A stretch of 64,000 nucleotides of DNA from Robbsia betulipollinis (GTDB taxonomy: Bacteria > Pseudomonadota > Gammaproteobacteria > Burkholderiales > Burkholderiaceae): contig NZ_JAPMXC010000002.1 of assembly GCF_026624755.1 (NCBI RefSeq), positions 186,001 through 250,000 of the forward strand, read 5' to 3'. Shown here piece after piece: positions 8,895 to 21,620 of this stretch. The position numbers and the translations under genes are program-made. Position 1 is the first letter of the stretch, and each line of letters starts with the position of its first letter. The notes under the pieces were generated by a model. That model did not search any database, was not told the origin of the DNA, and saw only the letters and a list, made by a program, of their open reading frames with translations.

Positions 8895-11252
8895 ATGCCG
8901 GATACCGCAAACCTGAAGATCGTACAACGCATCGCCACCGAGCTCGGCGTGCAGACCCGCCAGGTGGCCGCGGCCGTCGGCCTGCTGGACGAAGGCGCCA
9001 CCGTGCCGTTCATCGCCCGCTATCGCAAGGAAGTGACCGGCAACCTCGACGACACCCAATTGCGCAACCTCGAGGAACGGCTGATCTACCTGCGCGAACT
9101 CGAAAGCCGGCGCGCGGCGATCCTGTCGAGCATCGCCGAGCAAGGCAAGCTCGACGACGCCCTGCGCGCCGCGATCGACGCGGCGGACAGCAAGCAGACG
9201 CTCGAAGATCTCTATCTGCCGTACAAACCCAAACGGCGCACCCGTGCGCAGATCGCCCGCGAGGCCGGGCTCGAACCGCTGGCCGAACAGTTGCTCGGCG
9301 ACCCGCGCCGCGACCCGGCCACGGAGGCGCTCGCCTACGTCTCGGCCGACAAAGGCGTGGCCGACGTCAAGGCGGCGCTCGACGGCGCCCGCGACATCCT
9401 CTCGGAGCGCTTCGGCGAGACCGCCGAACTGCTCGCCCGGCTGCGCGCGGACCTGTGGCAGCGCGGCATCGTCACCGCGAAGGTCGTCGCAGGACGCGAA
9501 GGCGACGAAGACGAGAAGTTCCGCGACTACTACGATTACGCCGAAGGCATCGCGACGCTTCCCTCGCACCGGGCCCTTGCGTTGTTTCGCGCGCGCAATC
9601 TAGGGACCGTGGTCGTCAAGCTCGGGCTGGGCGAGGCGCTCGACCAGCAATCGCCCCACCCCTGCGAACAGACCATCGCCCAGCAGTTCGGCATCGCCGC
9701 GCAGGGGCGCCCGGGCGACAAATGGCTGGCGGACGTCTGCCGCTGGAGCTGGCGCGTCAAGGTACAGCCGTATCTGGAAAACGAACTGCTGGGACGGCTG
9801 CGCGATACCGCCGAAGGCGACGCGATCATTGTGTTCGCGCGCAACCTGAAGGACCTGCTGCTCGCCGCCCCGGCCGGCCCGAAGGCGGTGCTCGGGCTCG
9901 ACCCGGGCATCCGCACCGGCGTCAAGGTGGCGGCGGTGGATCGCACCGGCAAGCTGCTGGCCACCGATACCATCTACCCGCACGAGCCACGCCGCGACTG
10001 GGACGGATCGATCGCGCGCCTGGCCCGCATCGCGCAGGCGACCGGCGCCGAGTTGATCAGCATCGGCAACGGCACCGCGTCGCGCGAGACCGACAAGCTC
10101 GCCGCGGACCTGATGCAGCGTCACCCGGAACTGAAACTGACGAAAATCGTCGTCTCGGAAGCCGGCGCGTCGATCTATTCCGCCTCGGAATTCGCCGCGA
10201 AGGAGTTTCCGGAACTCGACGTGTCGCTGCGCGGCGCCGTCTCGATCGCGCGCCGCCTGCAGGACCCGCTCGCCGAACTGGTCAAGATCGATCCCAAGGC
10301 GATCGGCGTCGGCCAGTATCAGCACGACGTCAACCAGCGCGAGCTGGCCCGCTCGCTGGACGCGGTGGTGGAGGATTGCGTGAACGCCGTGGGCGTCGAC
10401 GTCAACACCGCATCCGCCGCGCTGCTCGCGCGCGTCTCCGGTCTGAACGGCGTGCTCGCGCGCAATATCGTCGATTATCGGGACGCCAACGGCCCCTTCC
10501 CCTCGCGCGCGGCGCTGCGCAAGGTGCCGCGCCTGGGCGACAAGACCTTCGAGCAGGCGGCCGGTTTCCTGCGCATCAATGCCGGCAAGAACCCGCTCGA
10601 CGGCTGCGCGGTGCATCCCGAGGCCTATCCCGTGGTCGAGCGGATGCTCGCGAAGATCGGGCGCACCGCCGGGGAGTTGCTGGGCAATCGCGACCTGCTC
10701 GCGTCGATCTCGCCGCGCGAGTTCGTCGACGAACGCTTCGGACTGCCCACGGTGCGCGACATCCTCGCCGAGCTGGAAAAGCCCGGGCGCGACCCGCGGC
10801 CGGAATTCAAGACCGCCGCGTTTCGCGAAGGGGTCGAAAAGGTCTCGGACCTGGAGGCGGGAATGATCCTGGAGGGCGTCGTCACGAACGTCGCCGCGTT
10901 CGGCGCCTTCATCGATATCGGCGTCCATCAGGACGGGCTGGTGCACGTCTCGGCGATGTCGACGCGTTTCGTGCGCGACCCGCACGAAGTCGTGAAGGCC
11001 GGCGATGTGGTGCAGGTGAAAGTGATGGAAGTCGACCTGAAGCGCCAGCGCGTCGCGCTGACGATGCGTCTGGACGACGAGATCGGTGCTGCCGGCGGCG
11101 GCGCGGGAGGCCATGCCGGCGGTACCGGCCGGGACCGGGGCCGCGCCGGTGGTGCCGAGCGTTCGGGATCCCGGGCGCCATCCCGCCAGAGCGCCCCCGT
11201 CGCGGCCGATAACGCGATGGCCGCCGCGTTCGCCAAACTCAGGCGTAAATAG
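8895..11252 (+). CDS. tex: RNA-binding transcription accessory protein Tex
   Basis: Cytoplasmic nucleic-acid-binding protein related to eukaryotic Spt6, 785 residues from the ATG at 8895 ([14 protein letters not shown]); the longer upstream open frame is not supported. Features in order: N-terminal helical Tex domain, a YqgF/RuvC-like nuclease fold without known activity ([18 protein letters not shown]), helix-hairpin-helix repeats ([17 protein letters not shown] onward), and a C-terminal S1 RNA-binding domain ([20 protein letters not shown]). The last 60 residues are Gly/Arg/Ala-rich and look like an added RNA-binding or disordered tail. It is divergent from the exported coiled-coil gene. 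Confidence 0.96.
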   Translation: MPDTANLKIVQRIATELGVQTRQVAAAVGLLDEGATVPFIARYRKEVTGNLDDTQLRNLEERLIYLRELESRRAAILSSIAEQGKLDDALRAAIDAADSKQTLEDLYLPYKPKRRTRAQIAREAGLEPLAEQLLGDPRRDPATEALAYVSADKGVADVKAALDGARDILSERFGETAELLARLRADLWQRGIVTAKVVAGREGDEDEKFRDYYDYAEGIATLPSHRALALFRARNLGTVVVKLGLGEALDQQSPHPCEQTIAQQFGIAAQGRPGDKWLADVCRWSWRVKVQPYLENELLGRLRDTAEGDAIIVFARNLKDLLLAAPAGPKAVLGLDPGIRTGVKVAAVDRTGKLLATDTIYPHEPRRDWDGSIARLARIAQATGAELISIGNGTASRETDKLAADLMQRHPELKLTKIVVSEAGASIYSASEFAAKEFPELDVSLRGAVSIARRLQDPLAELVKIDPKAIGVGQYQHDVNQRELARSLDAVVEDCVNAVGVDVNTASAALLARVSGLNGVLARNIVDYRDANGPFPSRAALRKVPRLGDKTFEQAAGFLRINAGKNPLDGCAVHPEAYPVVERMLAKIGRTAGELLGNRDLLASISPREFVDERFGLPTVRDILAELEKPGRDPRPEFKTAAFREGVEKVSDLEAGMILEGVVTNVAAFGAFIDIGVHQDGLVHVSAMSTRFVRDPHEVVKAGDVVQVKVMEVDLKRQRVALTMRLDDEIGAAGGGAGGHAGGTGRDRGRAGGAERSGSRAPSRQSAPVAADNAMAAAFAKLRRK

Positions 11253-11282
11253 GCGCGCCTAGGAGCGCATCCGGAAGCGCAT

Positions 11283-12290
11283 CTAGAAACTCAGGCAGAT
11301 CTTGCCGAAGTGCGCGCCGCTTTCCTGGTAGCGGAACGCTTCGGGCATTTCGTCGAGACCGAACGTGCGATCGATCACCGGCTTCAGGCCGAGCGTGTCG
11401 ATCGCACGCACGAAGTCCTGCTGCTCGCGCCGGCTGCCCACGATCAAACCTTGCAGACGCGCCTGCTTCACCATCAGCGCGGCCGTCGGCACCTCGCCGC
11501 CGCGTCCGGTCAGCACGCCGATCAGCGCGATGCGGCCACCCACGCGCACCGCGGCGATCGACTGCGGCAGCGTGCCCGGTCCGCCGACCTCGATCACATG
11601 ATCCACGCCCGTACCGCCGGCGAGGTCGCTCGCGCGCCTGCCCCAGTCCGCATGGGTGCGATAGTTGATCGTGTGGTCGGCACCGAGCGCGCGCGCGCGG
11701 GCGAGCTTCTCGTCGGACGACGACGTGACGATCACGGTGGCGCCCATGCTTTTCGCCAATTGCAGCGCGAAGATCGATACGCCGCCCGTACCCAGCACCA
11801 GCACCGTGTCACCGGCCTTGATATCGCCCTCGACGACCAGCGCGCGCCAGGCCGTGAGGCCGGCGGTCGTCAGCGTCGCGGCTTCCTCGTGCGTGAAACC
11901 TTTCGGTGCGGGGGTGAAGTGGGTCGCCGGCAAGGTCACGATCTCGCGTGCGTAGCCGTCGATGCCGTCGCCCGGAACGGTCGCGAAATCGCCGAGGCGC
12001 GCGGGCCCGTCGTGCCATGTCGGAAAGAAGCATGAAACCACCGCGTCGCCCGGCGTGAAATCGGTGACGTCGGCACCCACCGCCTCGACCTCGCCCGCGC
12101 CGTCCGACATCGGAATGCGGCGGTCGAAAGGCCAGTCGGGACGGGTGACGACACCGTAATCATGGTAGTTGAGCGAGCTGGCATGCAGCCGCACGCGGAT
12201 CTCGTTCGCTTTCGGCGCACCCGGGTCGGACAGACTGGTGGGCGTCAGGTTGGCGAGGCCGCCGGGCGTGCGCAGGATGATGGCTTTCAC
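11283..12290 (-). CDS. Zinc-type alcohol dehydrogenase-family NAD(P)-dependent oxidoreductase
   Basis: Medium-chain dehydrogenase/reductase, 335 residues. The GroES-like N-terminal domain is followed by a Rossmann domain with VLGTGGVSIFALQLAK. The catalytic-zinc pattern of true alcohol dehydrogenases is not evident (no GHE motif; MSDGAGEVEAVG instead), so it resembles the quinone oxidoreductase-like members. The start is a GTG at 12290, preceded by a clear GGAG ribosome binding site (tcctggagatttt); longer open frames upstream are spurious. Substrate unknown. It is convergent with tex and stands 125 bases from kup. Confidence 0.85.
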   Translation of the reverse strand: MKAIILRTPGGLANLTPTSLSDPGAPKANEIRVRLHASSLNYHDYGVVTRPDWPFDRRIPMSDGAGEVEAVGADVTDFTPGDAVVSCFFPTWHDGPARLGDFATVPGDGIDGYAREIVTLPATHFTPAPKGFTHEEAATLTTAGLTAWRALVVEGDIKAGDTVLVLGTGGVSIFALQLAKSMGATVIVTSSSDEKLARARALGADHTINYRTHADWGRRASDLAGGTGVDHVIEVGGPGTLPQSIAAVRVGGRIALIGVLTGRGGEVPTAALMVKQARLQGLIVGSRREQQDFVRAIDTLGLKPVIDRTFGLDEMPEAFRYQESGAHFGKICLSF

Positions 12291-12415
12291 AAAATCTCCA
12301 GGAAATCGTCGCGCCCCCAGAAAGCGGGGGCGCCTCAGGAAATCAGGATAGCAGGCAGCCCTGCGCCGTGCTTGGCGCACCGCGTTGCATCGCGCCATGT
12401 CGCGCCACGTCGCGT

Positions 12416-14314
12416 TCAGATTTCGATCTTCGTGCCGAGCTCGACGACGCGGTTTGCCGGAATGCTGAAGAAATCGGTCGGCTTCGCGGCGTTCTGGTGC
12501 ATCCAGGCGAATACCCGTTCGCGCCATACCGACATGCCGGGCAATTGCGTGGGCACCACGGTCTCGCGCGCGAGGAAGAACGAGGTGTCCATCAGCTCGA
12601 ACGCCATGTCGTGTTCGCGGCCGAGATAGTCCAGCACGCCATCGACGTCCGGCGTCTCGTTGAAACCGTAGACGGCTTTCACGAGGAACAGGCCGCCATC
12701 GAACGATTTGACCTGGAAGCGCTTCGCATCGTCGATATACGGCACGTCACGCGTGAGAAAGGTCATGAAGATCGTGCGTTCATGCAGGATCTTGTTGTGC
12801 TTGAGATTGTGCAGCAGACTGACCGGCACCAGCGACTCGCTACCGGTCAGATAGATCGCGGTGCCCGAGACACGGTGCGGCGGATGCGCGAGCAGGCTTT
12901 TCAGGAACGGCTGCAGCGCGATGCCGTCGACGGCGGTGCGCTGTTTGACGATCTGCCGCCCCTTGGACCAGGTGGTGAGCAGGAAGAACAGGCCCGCACC
13001 CACGCCCAGCGGCAGCCAGCCGCCCTCCTCGATCTTGATCAGATTGGCGCCGAAGAAAGCGAGATCGATCACCATGAACAGCGCGATGATGGGAATCACC
13101 AAACGTTTCTTCCACTTCCAGACCCGCAGCATCACGACCCCGACCAGCATCGTCGTGATCACCATCGTCGTCGTCACGGCGATGCCGTAGGCCGCGGCGA
13201 GATTGTCGGAACTCTTGAAACCGAGCACGATGCAGACGATGATCGCGAGCAGCAGCCAGTTGACCAGCGGAATGTAGATCTGGCCGATCGCGCTGGCCGA
13301 GGTGTGCTGGATCTTCATGCGCGGCACGTAGCCCAGCTGGATCGCCTGACTCGTCAGCGAAAACGCGCCGGAGATCACCGCCTGCGAGGCGATGACCGCC
13401 GCGGCCGTCGCCAGCAGCACCAGCGGCAGCGTCGCCCAGTCCGGCGCCATCAGGAAGAACGGGTTCTGAATCGCCGTCGGGTCCCGGATCAGCAAGGCGC
13501 CCTGCCCGAAATAGTTCAGGACCAGCGCCGGCATCACGATCGCGTACCAGCCGATGCGGATCGGCCGTGCGCCAAAATGTCCCATGTCCGCGTACAGCGC
13601 CTCGGCGCCCGTCAGCACCAGGAAGACCGAGCCGAGGACGATATACGCCTGCAATGCATGCCGCGAGATGAAGCGGATCGCGTGGATCGGGTTGACCGCC
13701 TCGATGATGATCGGTGAAGCGATGATGTGATACACGCCCAAGACCGCCAGCGTGATGAACCAGAGCAGCATGACCGGACCGAACAGCCTGCCCACCGATT
13801 CGGTACCCCGCTTTTGCAGCCAGAACAGCAGGATCAGGACGACCAGGGTGATCGGCAGCACATAGCCGCCGAGCTGCGGCGCGGCGATTTTCAGCCCTTC
13901 GACGGCCGACATCACCGACATCGCCGGCGTGATCACCGCATCCCCGTAGAACATGCATGCGCCGAAGAGCCCGAGCATCACCAGCGTCTGCGCGAAGCGC
14001 CCGCCCCGGCGTACATTGCGCAGCGACAACACCATCAGTGCCAGCGCGCCGCCTTCGCCGTTGTTGTCGGCACGCATCACGAACAGCACGTACTTGACCG
14101 CGACGACCAGCACGATCGCCCAGAACAGCAGCGATACCACACCGATGATCGAGCCCTCGCTGAACGTGATGCCGTGGCCCGGGCTGAACGCTTCCTTCAT
14201 CGCGTACAGCGGGCTGGTGCCGATATCGCCGAAGACGATGCCGATCGCCGCCGTCACCAGCGCCGTTGGGGACTGTTTCGCGGAATGCGGATGTGCCGGG
14301 TGCGTAGTAGCCAA
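12416..14314 (-). CDS. kup: Low-affinity potassium transporter Kup
   Basis: Proton-coupled potassium uptake protein of the inner membrane, 632 residues. The family signature near the N-terminus is clear ([20 protein letters not shown]), followed by about twelve hydrophobic segments to residue 440 and a cytoplasmic C-terminal domain of about 190 residues. The reading frame begins at a TTG at 14314; no ATG lies closer to the signature, and E. coli Kup has a similar short N-terminus, so the TTG is a reasonable start although its ribosome binding site is weak. Confidence 0.93.
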   Translation of the reverse strand: MATTHPAHPHSAKQSPTALVTAAIGIVFGDIGTSPLYAMKEAFSPGHGITFSEGSIIGVVSLLFWAIVLVVAVKYVLFVMRADNNGEGGALALMVLSLRNVRRGGRFAQTLVMLGLFGACMFYGDAVITPAMSVMSAVEGLKIAAPQLGGYVLPITLVVLILLFWLQKRGTESVGRLFGPVMLLWFITLAVLGVYHIIASPIIIEAVNPIHAIRFISRHALQAYIVLGSVFLVLTGAEALYADMGHFGARPIRIGWYAIVMPALVLNYFGQGALLIRDPTAIQNPFFLMAPDWATLPLVLLATAAAVIASQAVISGAFSLTSQAIQLGYVPRMKIQHTSASAIGQIYIPLVNWLLLAIIVCIVLGFKSSDNLAAAYGIAVTTTMVITTMLVGVVMLRVWKWKKRLVIPIIALFMVIDLAFFGANLIKIEEGGWLPLGVGAGLFFLLTTWSKGRQIVKQRTAVDGIALQPFLKSLLAHPPHRVSGTAIYLTGSESLVPVSLLHNLKHNKILHERTIFMTFLTRDVPYIDDAKRFQVKSFDGGLFLVKAVYGFNETPDVDGVLDYLGREHDMAFELMDTSFFLARETVVPTQLPGMSVWRERVFAWMHQNAAKPTDFFSIPANRVVELGTKIEI

Positions 14315-14384
14315 GGTCAGCCTGAAAAAGAAAGGAGTGAACTCGGTTCATCGCCCCCGGCCCGGCGGACGATGACGCGTGCCA

Positions 14385-15074
14385 TCAGGATGCGGTTTCG
14401 TCCGTGCGTATCGCCGGGGCCGATGCCGGCGCCGCGGCGTCCGGCAGGTGCGGTGCCGCGGGGGCCGGCACGCGAGTCGCCGCGTCCGCACCGTCGTCGG
14501 CTTCGCCACGCATTGCTTCGGCGCGCTTCGCCTCGCCGCTCTTGCCGCGTTTGATCCACGACGCGAGATTGTGCGGGCGCACGGCGTCCCATTCCTCGAA
14601 CGGCTGGTGAATCCATGGATTCAGCGGCAGATGCTCGACGTGGTAGTCCGGCCGCGTGACCGAACAGCCCTTGTACCAGAGCACCGCGGAGCGCACCGCG
14701 GTAATCGCCGGAAAGCGCTCCGCGAGATGCTGCTGCACGCGGGCGAGCGTCACGCCCGAATCCACCAGGTCGTCGACCAGCAGGACATTGCCCGACAGGT
14801 CGCCGCGCGTCATCGTGATGTAACGGGCGATGTCGAGCGACCCCTGACGGGTGCCCGCCGCCTCACGGTAGGAACTGGTCGCCAGGATCGCGAGCGGCAG
14901 GTCATAGATACGCGACAATTGGTCGCCCACCCGCAGACCGCCCCGGGCCAGACACAGGATGAAATCGAACTTCCAGCCCGATTCGTGAATCTGCAGGGCC
15001 AGGCGTTCGATCAGCCGGTGATACGCATCCCAGCTCACCCACAGATGCTGGTCGTCGGTCTTCGGAACATTCAT
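14385..15074 (-). CDS. Phosphoribosyltransferase downstream of purA
   Basis: Type I phosphoribosyltransferase with the PRPP-binding loop VLLVDDLVDSGVTL at residues about 97-110. The family is commonly annotated as a hypoxanthine/xanthine-guanine type enzyme, and its place directly after purA fits purine salvage; the exact base is not settled from sequence. The core ends near residue 178, after which a 50-residue Ala/Pro/Asp-rich tail follows that looks disordered. It starts 25 bases after the purA stop and is probably in the same transcript. Confidence 0.85.
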   Translation of the reverse strand: MNVPKTDDQHLWVSWDAYHRLIERLALQIHESGWKFDFILCLARGGLRVGDQLSRIYDLPLAILATSSYREAAGTRQGSLDIARYITMTRGDLSGNVLLVDDLVDSGVTLARVQQHLAERFPAITAVRSAVLWYKGCSVTRPDYHVEHLPLNPWIHQPFEEWDAVRPHNLASWIKRGKSGEAKRAEAMRGEADDGADAATRVPAPAAPHLPDAAAPASAPAIRTDETAS

Positions 15075-15098
15075 GAGAACGATTTTTCGAGAAGTTCT

Positions 15099-16472
<1,374 letters not shown>

Positions 16473-16489
16473 CCCGCGTCGCGGGAACC

Positions 16490-17680
16490 TTAGATAATTT
16501 GGCGCGCGACGAGGATCCACTCCCCATCGCGCGCGACGAGTTCGCGGTCGCATGCGAATTCATCGAGATCGTGCGGATGCCCGGGCAGCGCCTGGATCAC
16601 GATCTCGCCCGCATCACGCAACGCCGCGATGCGCGCCGACAACGCCGCATCGCGTGTCCACGGTGCGAAGATCGCGCTCGAACGCGCCTCGACCGGCGAG
16701 ATGCGGGCCAGTTCGCGCAGATCGAGCGAAAAACCGATCGCCGGCCGGTCACGGCCGAACAGCCGGCCAATCCGGTCGTAACGTCCGCCCCGGGCGATCG
16801 CGTTCGGCACGCCCGCGACGTAGGCCGAAAAGATCACCCCGGTGTGATACTGGTAGGAGCCGCCCAGATCGGCGAGGTCGAACTGCACCTGCGCGACTTC
16901 GCCGCCCCGGGCGCCCGGGGCGGGCAACACGGCCTGCGCGGCCAGGCAATCCAGGTCGTCGAGCGCGCGGCCGATCGCCGGCAGCGGGGGCAGGACATGG
17001 CGCGCCCGCTCGAGCACCTCACGTTCGCCATAGAGCGTGGGCAGCGCGCGCAACGCGTCGCGGGCCTGCGGCGCCAGCGATGCCGTGACGTCGTGCAGCC
17101 GTGGCACGTCCTTGCCGGCAAGCGCGCTGAAGATCTCGTAGGCATGCACCGCGGCCGCCGGTGCCCATTCGAACAAGGCACTCAGGATACCGGCGTGACC
17201 CAGATCCAGCCGCACATCCCGCAAGCCCACCAGCGCGACGCTGTCGAGCAGCAATTGCTGGATCTCCAGATCCGCCTCGATGCCGCCGTGTCCGTACAAC
17301 TCGGCGCCGATCTGATACGGCTCACGCGTGGCGTGCAATCCGCGCGGACGCGTCTCCAGCACGCTGCCCGCATAGCACAGACGCGTCACGCCGGGGCGGT
17401 TGAGCAAGTGCGCGTCGATGCGCGACACCTGCGGCGTGATATCGGCGCGCACCCCCATCGTGCGGCCCGACAACTGATCGACCAGCTTGAACGTGCGTAG
17501 CCCGAGATCCTCGCCTCCGCCGGCCAGCAACGACTCCAGATATTCGAGGAGCGGCGGCATGACCATCTCGTAGCCATAGACCCGGAAACGGTCCAGCAAC
17601 GCGCGGCGCAGATTCTCGCTCTTGCGCGCTTCCGATGGCAGCACGTCGGCGATGCTCTCGGGTAACAACCAAATCGACAT
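16490..17680 (-). CDS. hisZ: ATP phosphoribosyltransferase regulatory subunit HisZ
   Basis: Catalytically dead paralogue of histidyl-tRNA synthetase that pairs with the short form of HisG to start histidine synthesis. The 396-residue product has class II synthetase-like motifs ([46 protein letters not shown]) but lacks an anticodon-binding domain. The ATG at 17680 (MSIWLLPES) is the natural start; the longer open frame is artefactual. Its presence predicts a short HisG elsewhere. It sits between hflC and purA, as in other Burkholderiales. Confidence 0.93.
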   Translation of the reverse strand: MSIWLLPESIADVLPSEARKSENLRRALLDRFRVYGYEMVMPPLLEYLESLLAGGGEDLGLRTFKLVDQLSGRTMGVRADITPQVSRIDAHLLNRPGVTRLCYAGSVLETRPRGLHATREPYQIGAELYGHGGIEADLEIQQLLLDSVALVGLRDVRLDLGHAGILSALFEWAPAAAVHAYEIFSALAGKDVPRLHDVTASLAPQARDALRALPTLYGEREVLERARHVLPPLPAIGRALDDLDCLAAQAVLPAPGARGGEVAQVQFDLADLGGSYQYHTGVIFSAYVAGVPNAIARGGRYDRIGRLFGRDRPAIGFSLDLRELARISPVEARSSAIFAPWTRDAALSARIAALRDAGEIVIQALPGHPHDLDEFACDRELVARDGEWILVARQII

Positions 17681-17926
17681 TGTCGATATCCTTTCAATCC
17701 AGTGCGGTGGTCTGGCAGCGATGGGAACGAAGCGAGATCGACGGCACCGGTTTTTTGCGCCTGTCGGGCAGTGAACCGGCGCGAAGCGCGCGTGCGCCCT
17801 CCCGGCCTGGCGCCGCGCCCGTCGCGAAACAGGTCGCAATTCTACGGAAACTTACACGCTTTGGGGCGAATCCGCACGAGAATCGATGCGGAACGCGCCA
17901 TCAGCGGGTCCCATCGGCAGGAACCG

Positions 17927-18826
17927 TCAGCGCGTCGCGGGCGCCGTCCGCGCGGGAGCGCCATCGGGGGCGCGCAGATACTTGAAGAACGCACTGTTCG
18001 GGTCGGCGACGATGACGTCGCTGCGGCTGCGGAACGATGCGCGGTAGGCTTCCAGGCTCTTGTAGAACTCGTAGAACGACGGATCGCGGCCGAACGCTCC
18101 CGCATAGGTCGCCGATGCCTGCGCATCGGCGTCGCCCATCACCTGCTGGGTCTGCTTGTAGGCCGCCGACAAGAGCACTTCCCGCTGCCGGTCGGCATCG
18201 GCCCGGATCTGCTCGGCTTCCGCCGCACCGGTCGAACGCAATTGATTGGCGACCTGCTTGCGTTCCGCTTCCATGCGACGGTAGACCGATTCGCTGATTT
18301 CCGCCAGCAGATCGACACGTTTGAGCCGCACATCGACGATGGCGATGCCGATCGCCGCTGCGTCGCGCGCGACCTTGCGCTGCACTGCCTGCATGACGAC
18401 TTCCCGTTCGTTGGACACGACTTCGTTCACCGTGCGCTTGGCGAACTCCTCGTTCAGCGCCGCGCGGATGATCTGCTTGAGCCGGTCTTCCGCGAGCGAA
18501 CCGTCGCCCTTGAAGGAGATGAAGTACTTGCGCGGGTCGGCGACGCGCCACTTGACGAACAGATCGACCAGCAGGTTCTTCTTCTCGGCGGTGATGTAGC
18601 GGTCCGGCTCGGCGTTATCGATCGTCTGGATGCGCTTGTCGATCGAGACGACCCGTTCGAACGGCGGCGGCAGCTTGAAATACAGGCCCGGCTCGCTGAT
18701 CACCTTCTTGACCGCGCCCAGACCGAAGACGATCGCAAAGCGTCGCTGATCGACCACGAAAAACATCGATGACGCAATCGTCAGGACCACGACGAGTGCG
18801 ACGATCGCAGCAATAATCCGGTTCAT
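17927..18826 (-). CDS. hflC: FtsH modulator HflC
   Basis: Inner-membrane SPFH/prohibitin-family protein that with HflK forms a cage around FtsH and moderates its proteolysis. The 299-residue product has one N-terminal membrane segment (residues about 4-25) followed by the band-7 domain (VDQRRFAIVFGLGAVKKVI) and helical stretches rich in Ala/Glu/Arg. It begins 12 bases after the hflK stop. The 246 bases to hisZ hold no recognisable DUF2065 gene, which often lies there in relatives. Confidence 0.95.
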   Translation of the reverse strand: MNRIIAAIVALVVVLTIASSMFFVVDQRRFAIVFGLGAVKKVISEPGLYFKLPPPFERVVSIDKRIQTIDNAEPDRYITAEKKNLLVDLFVKWRVADPRKYFISFKGDGSLAEDRLKQIIRAALNEEFAKRTVNEVVSNEREVVMQAVQRKVARDAAAIGIAIVDVRLKRVDLLAEISESVYRRMEAERKQVANQLRSTGAAEAEQIRADADRQREVLLSAAYKQTQQVMGDADAQASATYAGAFGRDPSFYEFYKSLEAYRASFRSRSDVIVADPNSAFFKYLRAPDGAPARTAPATR

Positions 18827-18838
18827 CTGATCGTCACC

Positions 18839-20257
18839 TTATCGTATGTCTTGCAGTTCTTCGCTGCGTCCGCGGCTGCGGAACAGGCTGCGCGAACGCA
18901 GGGGGTCGACGCCGGCGCTCGCGCGCGCGGCGGCCAGATCGTTGTCGCTCACGGCTGCATCGGACGCGCCGTCGGCGGGCGCGGCGGCGGCCGGCGCACG
19001 GTCGCGCGGCGCCGGTCCCGGCTGTGCGGTTTGCGCGAGCAGCTTGTCGAGCGGCAGATACAGCATGCTGTTGTTGGCCTTGCTGTCGACCAGTACCTTC
19101 GACGACTTCGAATAGATCTGCTGCATCGTATCCAGGTACATACGCTCGCGGGTGACGGCGGGCGCCTTTGCGTATTCCGCCTGCACCGCGTCGAAGCGCG
19201 CGGCGTCGCCCTCGGCCTGCGCGACGATGCGTGCCTTGTAGCCCTGCGCTTCCTCCAGCATCCGCGCCGCGGTACCGCGCGCGCGCGGCACGACATCGTT
19301 CGCATAGGCCTGCGCTTCGTTCTTCTGCCGCTCGCGATCCTGGCCCGCTTTCACCGCATCGTCGAAGGCGGCCTGTACCTGCTCGGGCGGCTGCACGTTC
19401 TGCATCGTCACGCTGGTCACCAGGATGCCGGTCGCGTACGCATCGAGAATGCGCTGGATCGAGGCCGCCAATTCGATCGCGACCTGCTCGCGCCCTTCAT
19501 ACAGCACGTAATCCATCTTGCTCTTGCCGACGATCTCCCGCACCGCGGTCTCCGCCGCCTGCGCGACGTTCGCCTCGGCGTCGGCGTTGTTGAACAGGAA
19601 GTCCGACGCATCCTTGATGCGGTACTGCACGGCGAACCGCACGTCGATGATGTTGCCATCGGACGTCAGCATCGACGAATCCTTCAGATTCGTCTCGCGG
19701 ATCGTGCCGTTACGGCCGATCTCGATCGAGCGCACCTGCGACATGTTGACGATCTCGTTCGCCTCGAACGGATAGGGAGCGCGCCACTGAATGCCGGCCG
19801 GCGTCGTGTAGACGTAGCGGCCAAAGCGCAGTACGACGCCAGCCTGCCCTTCCTGCACGATATAGATGCCGCTGCACAGCCAGACCAGCACGGCGAGGCA
19901 GAGCAGCACCAGCGCGCCGATCGTCCCGGCGCGCCGGGACGGGCCACCGCCGTCGAGCGAAGGCTTGCCCCCGCTGCCGCCGCCCTTGCGGTTGAACAGC
20001 CGGTTCAAGCGCTGGTTGAAATCGCGCCACAGCTCGTCGAGGTCCGGCGGCCCGCCGCCCTCGCGGCCGCCATTGGGCGGACGGTTCTGCTCGTTTCGGG
20101 CGGGACGCTCGCCGGCGCGTTCGCCCTTGTCGTGCTCTTTGCCCGGGGTGCCGGATTCGCCATCCTTGCCCGCGCCGCGACCCCATCCCGGATCGTTCAG
20201 CGAAAAGACCGCCAGGGCGCGCTGCCATACGGTACCGAATTTATGATTTTTCACCAT
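18839..20257 (-). CDS. hflK: FtsH modulator HflK
   Basis: Partner of HflC, 472 residues from the ATG at 20257 (MVKNHKFGTVW). This start leaves FSLNDPGWGRG near the N-terminus as in relatives, but has no strong ribosome binding site; an in-frame ATG at 20296 is an alternative. A Gly/Lys/Glu-rich cytoplasmic segment of about 100 residues precedes the single membrane helix (ALVLLCLAVLVWLCSGIYIV), followed by the SPFH domain and a long helical region. The C-terminal Ala/Pro-rich tail is probably disordered. Confidence 0.93.
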   Translation of the reverse strand: MVKNHKFGTVWQRALAVFSLNDPGWGRGAGKDGESGTPGKEHDKGERAGERPARNEQNRPPNGGREGGGPPDLDELWRDFNQRLNRLFNRKGGGSGGKPSLDGGGPSRRAGTIGALVLLCLAVLVWLCSGIYIVQEGQAGVVLRFGRYVYTTPAGIQWRAPYPFEANEIVNMSQVRSIEIGRNGTIRETNLKDSSMLTSDGNIIDVRFAVQYRIKDASDFLFNNADAEANVAQAAETAVREIVGKSKMDYVLYEGREQVAIELAASIQRILDAYATGILVTSVTMQNVQPPEQVQAAFDDAVKAGQDRERQKNEAQAYANDVVPRARGTAARMLEEAQGYKARIVAQAEGDAARFDAVQAEYAKAPAVTRERMYLDTMQQIYSKSSKVLVDSKANNSMLYLPLDKLLAQTAQPGPAPRDRAPAAAAPADGASDAAVSDNDLAAARASAGVDPLRSRSLFRSRGRSEELQDIR

Positions 20258-20440
20258 GAAGCAGCCGGTTATTGCTGTAACGAAAGGGATCGACATCGTG
20301 CCGCCGTCCAGAGACGAACCGCGCGCCGAACGCGAAATCCATGGCGCCATTCGCGACCCGTGCGCGGCCGGGGGGCGCGGCACCTGTCCATGCGCATCGG
20401 GTGACGTCAAACGTGAAAAGGTCAATGCGGGAGCGCGAAT

Positions 20441-21616
20441 CTAGCGTTGCGGATCGTCGCCGACCGATGGAACTTCCGGGAGGTCGCGCGGATCGGGCGT
20501 CGCGTCCCCGTCCGACTTGCCCGGTTCCTCGCCCATGTCCCGGGCGATGACGGCCTCGGCAATGGCGCCGCGCAGCCCGTCGAGACCGCGGCCCTCCCGC
20601 GCACTGACGAAAACGCGGGAAATATTACCATACTCATTCCTTTCGACTACCTTAACGTCATTCAGTTCAGGCGCCGCGTCGATCTTGTTCCAGACCAGCA
20701 GCTGGGGCACCTTGTCGGCGCCGATTTCGCGCAAGACCTTGTTGACCTGGGCGGACTGCTCCAGCCGGGCGGGATTGGACGCGTCGACGACATGCAGCAG
20801 GAGGTCGGCATGCGCGGTCTCCTGCAGGGTCGCGCGAAACGCCGCGATCAGGGCGTGCGGCAAGTCGCGGATGAAACCCACGGTATCCGACAGCACGATG
20901 GTGCCGGCGTCGCCGAGGTACACACGCCGCGAGGTGGTGTCGAGGGTGGCGAACAGCTGGTCGGCCGCATAACTCTGCGCCTTCGTCATCGCATTGAAGA
21001 GCGTGGATTTCCCGGCGTTCGTGTAGCCCACCAAGGATACCGAAAACGTCTGGCTGCGCTCGCGGGCGCGTCGCTGCGTGCCCTGCTGCTTCGCCAGCTT
21101 GTGCTGGCGCCCACGCAAGTACTTGACCCGTTCTCCCAACAAACGGCGGTCGGTTTCGAGCTGGGTTTCGCCGGGACCGCGCAGGCCGATGCCGCCCTTC
21201 TGGCGCTCGAGGTGAGTCCAGGCCCGCACCAGCCGCGTCGACAGATATTGAAGTTGCGCGAGTTCGACCTGCAGCTTGCCTTCGGCGCTTTTCGCGCGTT
21301 GGGCGAAGATGTCCAGGATCAGGCTGACCCGGTCGATCACGCGCGTCTCCAGCACCTGTTCGAGATTGCGCTGTTGCGCCGGGGAAAGCGGATGATTGAA
21401 GATGACCAGATCCACGCCCTGGGCCATGATCTCGGCGCGCAGTTCTTCGGCCTTGCCGCTGCCGATGAAAAGCTTGGCGTCGGGACTGGCGCGTCGGCCG
21501 GACAGGGTCACGACGGGCTCGGCGCCCGCGCTGGTGGCGAGCAGGCCCAGTTCTTCGAGGCTGGCCTGGAAATCGGCCTTGCCGAAATCCACATTCACAA
21601 GTGCTGCGCGTGTCAA
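20441..21616 (-). CDS. hflX: Ribosome-associated GTPase HflX
   Basis: GTPase that splits stalled or heat-damaged ribosomes. The 391-residue product has the N-terminal HflX domain (SGRRASPDAKLFIGSGKAEE), the conserved RQKGGIGLRGPGETQLETD stretch, and a G domain with P-loop GYTNAGKST, DTVGFIRDLP and NKID. The first usable start is a TTG at 21616 (ALVNVDFGKADF follows, as in relatives). A perfect 15-base palindrome lies 4 bases upstream of this TTG and overlaps the ribosome binding region. Confidence 0.94.
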   Translation of the reverse strand: MTRAALVNVDFGKADFQASLEELGLLATSAGAEPVVTLSGRRASPDAKLFIGSGKAEELRAEIMAQGVDLVIFNHPLSPAQQRNLEQVLETRVIDRVSLILDIFAQRAKSAEGKLQVELAQLQYLSTRLVRAWTHLERQKGGIGLRGPGETQLETDRRLLGERVKYLRGRQHKLAKQQGTQRRARERSQTFSVSLVGYTNAGKSTLFNAMTKAQSYAADQLFATLDTTSRRVYLGDAGTIVLSDTVGFIRDLPHALIAAFRATLQETAHADLLLHVVDASNPARLEQSAQVNKVLREIGADKVPQLLVWNKIDAAPELNDVKVVERNEYGNISRVFVSAREGRGLDGLRGAIAEAVIARDMGEEPGKSDGDATPDPRDLPEVPSVGDDPQR

Positions 21617-21620
21617 ATTA

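Noticed and set aside
17681-17926. A DUF2065 gene expected between hflC and hisZ
   Set aside because: No frame of suitable length or hydrophobicity was seen in the 246 bases.
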